A DNA stretch of 26,537 bases, taken from NCBI GenBank assembly GCA_900553965.1, contig USFX01000008.1:1-26537 (forward strand), in the 5' to 3' direction. Source of the stretch: an uncultured Prevotella sp. (GTDB lineage: Bacteria; Bacteroidota; Bacteroidia; Bacteroidales; Bacteroidaceae). A model generated the notes under the pieces. That model worked only from the letters and a program-made list of their open reading frames with translations, searched no databases and was not told the DNA's origin. Positions 21,072-26,537 of the stretch are shown piece by piece. Each line of letters starts with the position of its first letter. Within the stretch, counting starts at the first letter, position 1. The translations under genes were made by a program, and so were the position numbers.

Positions 21072-23078
21072 ATGTTGAAAAGATTACTTTTCTGCGTTGC
21101 GCTGATAGCAGGTTGCATCAGCGTCAATGCACAGAATTTGAGTGTAGCCAAGGATGGCGGCCCGTGGATGCGGTGTGACCGGCCGTTTGGTTCTCCGGCA
21201 GTTGTGAACGGAATGGCGAAAGCTCCGCAGAAAGCCGCTTCGCTCGAAGGAACTTCTCTTTGGGGCTACTATATGGGTGGTATTGACGGTTTGGGAGGTC
21301 TCGGCGTCAGTCAGGCTGCCACCTACTGGATTGCCTATTTTGTTGAAGGTGACGGAGTTTTGAAAGGCAGCAGCATCAACGGTGTCAATGTCCCGCTGTT
21401 CTCCACCACGAACATGAAAGACTTCAGCGTGTGGATTTCAAAGGACCTCAATACCAACGAAGTGTCCAAGGACGTCCCCGTGGCTAATCTTGCAAGCGTT
21501 TCCTACAATTCCATCGCGCTGGACGAGCCTTACGCCATCCCGGCAGAAGGTGTCTATGTGGGCGTTAAGTTCACTATCAGCAAGGTTGCGACCGAAGGAG
21601 ATTCCTATCCGGTACTGCTGAACGATGACGGCATGTTCGACAAGTCTCTGTTCATGAAGACCTCTGTACAGGGAACCACCACGTGGGCTAACTACAGCTC
21701 GGCATACGGCGCATTCGGAATGCAGCTGTTCGTTTCCGGCGTGGAACAGCCGGCGGTGAGCGCTTTCCCTGTTCAGGTAATTGACGTGACATCGTTGCCC
21801 GGTGGTAAGGCAACGACACAGGCGTTGATTCAGAGTGACGGCACAGAGGACATCAGTTCTTTGGATTATGTCATTGAGATCAATGGTGAGAAAACCTCAT
21901 ATCATAAGGAGCTGGCTGCGTCAATATCAGGTGGATATAATAAGCAATTCGTTGTAGAACTGACATACACCGCTCCCGTGGAGTGTGTCGGATATAAGGC
22001 GGCAATGAGCATAGAGAAAATCAACGGCAAGCAGAATCCGTATGGCGAACAGGCTGTTGCGTTCGGCGGAAAGGTTGTTTCGCGTATGGCTGAGCGTAAG
22101 ACCGTCGTGGAGGAATTTACCGGAACGGGTTGCCCGTGGTGTCCTCGTGGCTGGGTCGGCATGGAAATGCTGAAAGAAACACAGCCGAACTTCATCGGCA
22201 TCGCTCTGCATCTCTATAATTCCACCGACCCGATGTATGTTGCGGACTATTTCCGTTATGACAAGATTGGTCTCAGCGGCGCCCCCAGCTGTTCCGTTGA
22301 CCGCAGAATCCTCGGTGTTGACCCGTATTACGGTTCAGGAAACAGTATTACGGAAGATTTCGCCTATTGTAATTCAGTCCTTCCCGAGGTGAGTGTGGAT
22401 GTGACGGGTGGCTTTAATGAGGACAGCACGAAGGTCAATGTGAAGTCAGACATAGAGTATCTGATGGACGGCGGCAAGTATAGTGTGGCTTACGTTCTCG
22501 TTGCAGACAGTCTGAAAGGTGAGACAACGGCATGGAGACAGGCCAACAACTATGCTTCCGCAACGGCTGCTCAGGTGGACAACGACCCGATGCTGACTCC
22601 GTTCTGCCGCGGTGGTGAATATGGTTCGTCATACGTTTATCTTACGTTCAATGACGTCATGGTTGGCAGTTCCTACTCTACGATTACAGCCAACCGTTTT
22701 ACCGGAGCACTTAGCGGCGGCGAGAATCAGGCTGATGCTCTTACCGGCGGAGAGAAGGCTGGCGACAAGGAGTCAAACAGCTATGTGTTGACAATGCCCA
22801 CCAAGTCTACGCTTAAAAGTGCCGTACGCAGTGACGAGCTCTACGTCGTGGCTTTGGTCATAGCAGAGAACGGAACGATTGCCAACGCAGCCCGCTCCAA
22901 GGTTATGAGCTATGACGACTATAATGGTACAGGTATCAGTGCAGTCAAGGACGGCGCATCTTCTGCCGTTGAAGTAGCACGCTATACTCTGAACGGAACC
23001 CGGATAACTGCTCCCCAGAAGGGTATCAACGTTGTCAAGATGAGCAACGGTGAGGTCCGTAAGGTGGTGGTTTATTAA
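21072..23078 (+). CDS. Large secreted Omp28-like thioredoxin-fold protein with sorting-like tail
   Basis: A 668-aa exported protein. The signal peptide is MLKRLLFCVALIAGCISVNA; although a cysteine is present, the following residues argue for ordinary cleavage after NA. Residues about 40-345 form a beta-rich N-terminal region with no named motif. The centre has VVEEFTGTGCPWCPRGWVGM (CPWC at 354-357), then NFIGIALHLYN and GLSGAPSCSVDRR, the Omp28/thioredoxin-like pattern. The C-terminus GISAVK ... RYTLNGTRITAPQKGINVVK ... RKVVVY is a type IX-like sorting motif. It is probably a surface-attached or released oxidoreductase-like protein, though the substrate is unknown. It ends the locus at a 20-bp hairpin. 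Confidence 0.8.
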   Translation: MLKRLLFCVALIAGCISVNAQNLSVAKDGGPWMRCDRPFGSPAVVNGMAKAPQKAASLEGTSLWGYYMGGIDGLGGLGVSQAATYWIAYFVEGDGVLKGSSINGVNVPLFSTTNMKDFSVWISKDLNTNEVSKDVPVANLASVSYNSIALDEPYAIPAEGVYVGVKFTISKVATEGDSYPVLLNDDGMFDKSLFMKTSVQGTTTWANYSSAYGAFGMQLFVSGVEQPAVSAFPVQVIDVTSLPGGKATTQALIQSDGTEDISSLDYVIEINGEKTSYHKELAASISGGYNKQFVVELTYTAPVECVGYKAAMSIEKINGKQNPYGEQAVAFGGKVVSRMAERKTVVEEFTGTGCPWCPRGWVGMEMLKETQPNFIGIALHLYNSTDPMYVADYFRYDKIGLSGAPSCSVDRRILGVDPYYGSGNSITEDFAYCNSVLPEVSVDVTGGFNEDSTKVNVKSDIEYLMDGGKYSVAYVLVADSLKGETTAWRQANNYASATAAQVDNDPMLTPFCRGGEYGSSYVYLTFNDVMVGSSYSTITANRFTGALSGGENQADALTGGEKAGDKESNSYVLTMPTKSTLKSAVRSDELYVVALVIAENGTIANAARSKVMSYDDYNGTGISAVKDGASSAVEVARYTLNGTRITAPQKGINVVKMSNGEVRKVVVY

Positions 23079-23079
23079 A

Positions 23080-23121
23080 AAAGTCAGATGATGCTCCCCA
23101 CGGGGAGCATCATCTGACTTT
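23080..23121 (+). terminator. 20-bp hairpin terminator of the redox locus
   Basis: Arms 23080-23099 and 23102-23121 are perfectly complementary over 20 bp around a 2-base centre. The stem begins 2 bp after the stop at 23076-23078. It directly abuts the next hairpin, which belongs to aat. Confidence 0.85.
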
Positions 23122-23190
23122 AGGAGTTAAATGAATTAAAAAGGAGTTATCGCATGGAGCGATAACTCCTTTTTAATTCATTTAACTCCT
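23122..23190 (-). terminator. 32-bp perfect hairpin terminator of aat
   Basis: Arms 23122-23153 and 23159-23190 are perfectly complementary over 32 bp with loop ATGGA. On the minus strand it lies 17 bp beyond the aat stop. The A/T-rich middle of the stem (TTTTTAATTC on both strands) supplies a U-run in either direction. Confidence 0.85.
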
Positions 23191-23218
23191 CAGAAGAACA
23201 GGCTTGCCTATTCTTCTG
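23191..23218 (-). other. Third abutting hairpin, overlapping the aat stop
   Basis: CAGAAGAA (23191-23198) pairs with TTCTTCTG (23211-23218), and AGGC pairs with GCCT inside, leaving one mismatch and a TT loop. The right arm lies in the last codons of aat, so this structure includes the stop codon at 23208-23210. Confidence 0.55.
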
Positions 23219-23858
23219 ATATTATCTTCATGTATTCGTCATAGCTGATGTACCGTCCGCCCATGCTCTTGAGGTGGGGCGTCTCTATCTGGCAGTCTAT
23301 CAGGCGGCCGCCGTGGTTGCTGAAGAAGCGGGCGAGGTGGATGAGGGCGAGCTTGCTGGCGCTGGGCACCAATGAGAACATGCTTTCGCCGAAGAAAGAG
23401 CGTCCGATGGTGACGCCATAGAGGCCGCCGACCAGTTTGTTACCGTCCCACACCTCAACGCTCGCGGCGAATCCCTGACGGTGGAGTTCGGTGTATGCCT
23501 CAGTGATGTCCTTGCCCAGCCACGCCCCCTCCTCGTCGATACGGAGGCGTCCGCAGGCACTGATAACGCCGTCGAAATCCTCGTTGAAGCTCATGCGGTA
23601 GCGGTTCTTGTTCATCAGCGTGCGCATGGAGTGGGAGACATGAATCTCGTCGGGGAAGATGACGAAGCGCTGTTGCGGACAGTACCATAGCGGTTCGTCA
23701 CAGTCACGGAACGAGAACCATGGAAATATGCCGTGGCTGTAGGCCAGCAGCAGACGGTCGATTGACAAGTCGCCGCCCACGGCCAGCAGTCCGTCAGGCT
23801 CATCACAGAGATGAGGGTCGGGGAAGCTGAGCTCATTGTCGGGGATTCTATAAATCAT
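23208..23858 (-). CDS. aat: Leucyl/phenylalanyl-tRNA-protein transferase
   Basis: A 216-aa cytoplasmic enzyme that adds leucine or phenylalanine from aminoacyl-tRNA to proteins with N-terminal lysine or arginine, making them N-degrons for ClpS/ClpAP. The N-terminal FPDPHLCDEPDGLLAVGGDL and GIFPWFS are diagnostic. RYRMSFNEDFDGVISAC, the GAWLGKDITEAYTELHRQG stretch and GGLYGVTIGRSFFGESMFS follow in family order, ending ALIHLARFF and GRLIDCQIETPHL. Where many homologues have TWI, this protein has AWL. Length is normal. clpA and clpS lie directly upstream on the same strand. The leader and first seven codons are tandemly duplicated upstream. Confidence 0.95.
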   Translation of the reverse strand: MIYRIPDNELSFPDPHLCDEPDGLLAVGGDLSIDRLLLAYSHGIFPWFSFRDCDEPLWYCPQQRFVIFPDEIHVSHSMRTLMNKNRYRMSFNEDFDGVISACGRLRIDEEGAWLGKDITEAYTELHRQGFAASVEVWDGNKLVGGLYGVTIGRSFFGESMFSLVPSASKLALIHLARFFSNHGGRLIDCQIETPHLKSMGGRYISYDEYMKIISEE

Positions 23859-23926
23859 AGCAGCGGATGTTTTATATTGTTGTATCGGGGATTCTATAAA
23901 TCATAGCCGTGGATGTTTTATATTGT
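23839..23926. repeat. 46-bp tandem duplication covering the aat start
   Basis: Copies 23839-23880 and 23885-23926 are identical at 40 of 42 positions and lie 46 bp apart. The first copy contains the real aat start and first codons. The second carries a duplicate of both upstream. The near identity indicates a recent slippage or duplication. Confidence 0.85.
23872..23904 (-). CDS. 10-codon mini-ORF in the duplicated aat leader
   Basis: The upstream copy of the aat start reads MIYRIPDTTI-stop on the minus strand. Its first seven residues copy the Aat N-terminus; then the duplication boundary brings an in-frame stop. It ends 13 bp before the real aat ATG. If its start is used as well as the real one, it could act as a leader or decoy ORF that lowers or couples aat translation. 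No expression evidence exists. Confidence 0.35.
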   Translation of the reverse strand: MIYRIPDTTI

Positions 23927-23967
23927 GTATATGCCGGAAAGCGGTCTGCCGTTGGAGAGTTATGGCC

Positions 23968-26265
23968 CTACGATAGTGTTATGTTTCCGTCGCCGTCCAT
24001 CGTCACTGTCGCGTCGCCGCCTTTCTTCAGCCGTCCGAAGAGGATGGCGCGCATGAGAAGCGGTTTCAGCTGCGAGACGATGACGCGGTCGATTTCCCGT
24101 GCGCCGTATTCGCGGGTGAAACCGAGGCGCAGCAGATGTTCGCGGGCGTCGGCGGTGAGCGTCATGGTCACACGGCGTGCCGCGAGCTGTTCCCGCAGCT
24201 CCGCCAGCTTTTTGTCGAGGATGAGCGAGGCCATCGTGTGGTTCATGTCGTTGAAGACGACCGTGGCCGACAGCCGGTTGATGAACTCCGGCTTGAACGT
24301 CTTCTTGACCTGCTTCATCATTGCCTCGCCGGCCGATACATTGCCCGTAAAGCCGACGTTCGCTTTCGCGGCATGCTGTGCTCCGGCGTTCGACGTCATG
24401 ATGAGCACCACGTTGTGGAAATCGGCCCGGCGGCCCTTGTTGTCCGTCAGGCGGGCGTAGTCCATCACCTGAAGCAGGATGTTGTAGATATCCTCGTGAG
24501 CCTTTTCAATCTCGTCGAGCAGCAGCACGCAGTTCGGCGTCCGGCGTATTGCGTCGGTGAGCAGTCCGCCGTCCTCATAGCCCACATATCCGGCCGGCGC
24601 ACCTATGAGTTTTGCCACGGTGTGCTTCTCCGTATATTCGCTCATGTCGAAGCGCACGAGCCCGATGCCCAGTTCCTTTGCCAGCACCTTTGCCACCTCC
24701 GTCTTTCCGACGCCCGTCGGCCCGACAAAGAGCAGCGAGGCCAGCGGCTTGTCTCCGGCTGTCAGCCCGGCTTTGGCCATCATGACGGCCTCCGTCACCT
24801 GTCTGACGGCTTCGTCCTGCCCGTAGATCTGCGCGCTGATGCGCTTTGCCAGCGTCTCCAGCTTCGCGTCGTTGTCCGCCTTTATGGCCAGCGCGTCGAC
24901 CTTGCACACCTTCGACAGAATCTCGGCCACGAGCACCTTGTCCACCGTCTGCCGCTTGCGGCCCTCCAGCGGATGCGTCTCGCGGTAGGCGCCAGCCTCG
25001 TCGATGAGGTCGATGGCCTTGTCCGGCAGACAGCGGTCCATTATATGTCGTGCGCTCGCCTTTACGGCAAACTCAATGGCCGTGGGAGTGTACGTCACGC
25101 CGTGGAAATCCTCATAACCCTTCTTCAGCTGTTGCAGTATGCCGATGGTCTCTTCCACGCCCGGCTCCGTTATGTCAATCTGCTGGAATCGTCTCATCAG
25201 CGCCTTGCTGCGTGACAGATGGCGGTTGTATTCCTCGTATGTCGTCGACCCGATGAAGCGCAGCTGTCCCGCCTCCAGATATGGTTTGAGCATGTTGGCG
25301 GCGTCCATCGCCCCGTCTCCGGTCGCTCCGGCGCCCATGATGCTGTGTATTTCGTCTATGTATATGATGGCGTTGCCCTCGTCTGAGGCTCCGTCGAGAA
25401 CCTGCTTCATGCGCTTTTCAAAGTCCCCGCGGAACTGCGTGCCGGCCACCATCGTTCCCATGTCGGCCTGATAGATGCGGCATCCGCGCAGCCTTTCCGG
25501 CACGCGGCCGTCCTCGATTATCCGTGCCAGCCCGAAGACAAGGGCCGTCTTGCCCACACCCGGCTCGCCGACATGCAGCGGATTGTTCTTGTCCTTCCGG
25601 CAGAGCACCTGTATCGTGCGTTCCAGCTCTTTCTCGCGGCCGATGAGCGGGTTGTGGCCGTCGAGCCGTTCGTTTATGCAGGTGACGAACGTGCGCCACT
25701 CCTGCTGCTCTGCCTTCTCGTCCATGTCATCCTCCAGCCAGCCGGCCCCGTCCGTGTCAGTCCCTCCGGACGGAAGTTCCGTACCGTTCTTTCCGTCCGT
25801 CCCGTCCGTCTCCGCCGGTTCGCCGTTCTCCTCGCAGAGCGAGATGAGGCGGCTCAGAAACATGCCCGTACGGTCTTTTATCTTCGTCGTGAGCACGTAG
25901 GCCGCGTAAGAGTCGTCGAGCAGCAGCATGCTGTTGAGCAGATGGGGAATCTTCATCCACTGTGCCCCGGACGATTCCACCGTGAAATAGGCACCCGAGA
26001 GCAGCTCGTTTGTCTGTACCGAAGCCTCCGGACTGTATTCCATGTTTTCCGGCACGCGCTCCGTATCGCAGAAAAATCCGTTGATGTCGTCTTCTATCGT
26101 TTTCGGATTGATGCCGCAGTCGCTCAGTGTCTTTCTGAACACTTTCTGCCGCAGCATGGCCATGAGGACATGTTCGGGCATGATGAACTCATGCCGCCAG
26201 CTGCGGCATATCCTGAGCGTATCGTCAAAGACGAAGTCGACGAGTGGCGATCTTTTTATTTCCAT
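23968..26265 (-). CDS. clpA: ATP-dependent Clp protease ATP-binding subunit ClpA
   Basis: A 765-aa AAA+ unfoldase that feeds substrates to ClpP. The N-domain (about residues 1-145) starts LVDFVFDDTLRIC and HEFIMPEHVLMAML, the ClpS-docking type. A D/G/T-rich linker (146-190) is longer than usual for ClpA. The first AAA module has Walker A GEPGVGKT (233-240) and Walker B IIYIDEIH (300-307), plus ARHIMDRCLPDKAIDLIDEA. The second has GPTGVGKT (515-522), VLLLDEIE (580-587) and FINRLS. The ClpP-binding loop is VGF (637-639). There is no ClpB-type middle coiled coil, so it is a ClpA and not a disaggregase. clpS lies 20 bp upstream and aat 109 bp downstream on the same strand. Confidence 0.94.
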   Translation of the reverse strand: MEIKRSPLVDFVFDDTLRICRSWRHEFIMPEHVLMAMLRQKVFRKTLSDCGINPKTIEDDINGFFCDTERVPENMEYSPEASVQTNELLSGAYFTVESSGAQWMKIPHLLNSMLLLDDSYAAYVLTTKIKDRTGMFLSRLISLCEENGEPAETDGTDGKNGTELPSGGTDTDGAGWLEDDMDEKAEQQEWRTFVTCINERLDGHNPLIGREKELERTIQVLCRKDKNNPLHVGEPGVGKTALVFGLARIIEDGRVPERLRGCRIYQADMGTMVAGTQFRGDFEKRMKQVLDGASDEGNAIIYIDEIHSIMGAGATGDGAMDAANMLKPYLEAGQLRFIGSTTYEEYNRHLSRSKALMRRFQQIDITEPGVEETIGILQQLKKGYEDFHGVTYTPTAIEFAVKASARHIMDRCLPDKAIDLIDEAGAYRETHPLEGRKRQTVDKVLVAEILSKVCKVDALAIKADNDAKLETLAKRISAQIYGQDEAVRQVTEAVMMAKAGLTAGDKPLASLLFVGPTGVGKTEVAKVLAKELGIGLVRFDMSEYTEKHTVAKLIGAPAGYVGYEDGGLLTDAIRRTPNCVLLLDEIEKAHEDIYNILLQVMDYARLTDNKGRRADFHNVVLIMTSNAGAQHAAKANVGFTGNVSAGEAMMKQVKKTFKPEFINRLSATVVFNDMNHTMASLILDKKLAELREQLAARRVTMTLTADAREHLLRLGFTREYGAREIDRVIVSQLKPLLMRAILFGRLKKGGDATVTMDGDGNITLS

Positions 26266-26285
26266 AGTGTTTCAGTGTGCTTGTT

Positions 26286-26537
26286 TCATTCCGGACTGTA
26301 TGTCAGCCGCAGCGGGAATCCCTCTTCGCGTGCCATCCTCATGGCCTTTTCCGTCTTCGATACGGCAATGTCGTAGCTGTATGTCCCGACGACGGCCTTG
26401 TCGCTGTGGTGTACGGCGAGCATGAGCGCCTCGGCCTCCACCTCGCTCTTGAAGAAGACCACGGTGAGGATTTTCACCACAAAGTCCATTGTGGTGAAAT
26501 CGTCGTTGTGAATATATACATTATATTTCCGCGGCTC
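26286..26537 (-). CDS. clpS: ClpS N-degron adaptor, truncated by the window end
   Basis: 84 codons of the C-terminal part are visible, and the N-terminus lies beyond the right edge. ClpS binds N-terminal Leu, Phe, Trp or Tyr and delivers the protein to ClpAP. The frame reads EPRKYNVYIHNDDFTTMDFV, the ClpS signature; NDD lines the N-degron pocket. VFFKSEVEAEALMLAVHHSD and the C-terminal AVSKTEKAMRMAREEGFPL follow in normal order. An internal ATG (26487-26489, inside FTTM) is not the start, because the conserved NDD lies upstream of it. The stop is 20 bp before clpA, which indicates co-transcription. Confidence 0.93.
   Translation of the reverse strand, partial: EPRKYNVYIHNDDFTTMDFVVKILTVVFFKSEVEAEALMLAVHHSDKAVVGTYSYDIAVSKTEKAMRMAREEGFPLRLTYSPE

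Noticed and set aside
24136..25215. 359-codon plus-strand frame antisense to clpA
   Set aside because: It is a shadow of a highly conserved clpA frame. The translation is His/Arg/Leu-rich without family motifs.
26286..26489. A short 67-aa ClpS starting at the internal ATG
   Set aside because: The conserved YIHNDDFTT lies upstream in the same frame and continues to the window edge, so the gene is cut by the window.

Overview
This 26.5 kb window comes from a Bacteroidales chromosome, most likely Prevotellaceae or a close relative. The evidence is a SusC/SusD pair, lipoproteins with acidic residues straight after the lipobox cysteine, secreted proteins with Por/type IX-style C-terminal motifs, a Bacteroides-type malate dehydrogenase, and promoters of the Bacteroidetes type (TTTG, a 19-21 bp spacer, then TAnnTTTG). 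I see no rRNA, tRNA, CRISPR array, transposase or integrase.

Layout. (1) 1-1204, minus strand: malate dehydrogenase (mdh) with a very long hairpin terminator. (2) 1205-1677: intergenic DNA with degenerate 'GCAAAGACGC' repeats. (3) 1678-9980, plus strand: a five-gene outer-membrane uptake operon of SusC, SusD, a zinc-metallohydrolase-like lipoprotein (HEFTH), a DUF4302-like lipoprotein and a BACON-like lipoprotein. Its likely substrate is a peptide or protein, though this is not proven. (4) 10306-11640: a separately promoted secreted protein with a C-terminal sorting-like motif. (5) 11777-14608: an accessory toxin-antitoxin island. It holds a hicAB pair whose hicA starts at ATT, a tripartite hipB-hipS-hipT module read from the minus strand behind four evenly spaced palindromic operators, and a fossil of a second hipB/hipA junction. 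(6) 14520-15960: an AAA ATPase/DUF4143 gene behind three exact 15-bp repeats at 33-bp spacing, followed by a 36-bp perfect inverted repeat. (7) 16075-17189: about 1.1 kb without a credible gene, full of palindromic and MITE-like repeats. (8) 17231-23078, plus strand: a GC-richer envelope redox locus with a TlpA-like thioredoxin, a DUF6029-like outer-membrane protein, an Omp28-like lipoprotein with CxxC, a small secreted protein and a large secreted Omp28-like protein with CxxC. The last two share a C-terminal motif with the protein at 10306. (9) 23208-26537, minus strand: aat, clpA and a truncated clpS, which together form the bacterial N-degron (N-end rule) pathway.

How the parts work together. 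The left half imports a macromolecular nutrient and decorates the cell surface. The centre is a stress and defence type island with two toxin-antitoxin modules. The right half pairs extracytoplasmic thiol chemistry with cytoplasmic N-degron proteolysis. I find no single gene system here that I can call undescribed. The most novel signals are architectural: phased operators, phased ATPase repeats, nested or abutting hairpins, the non-canonical hicA start, the hip fossil, and a duplicated aat leader that creates a decoy mini-ORF.
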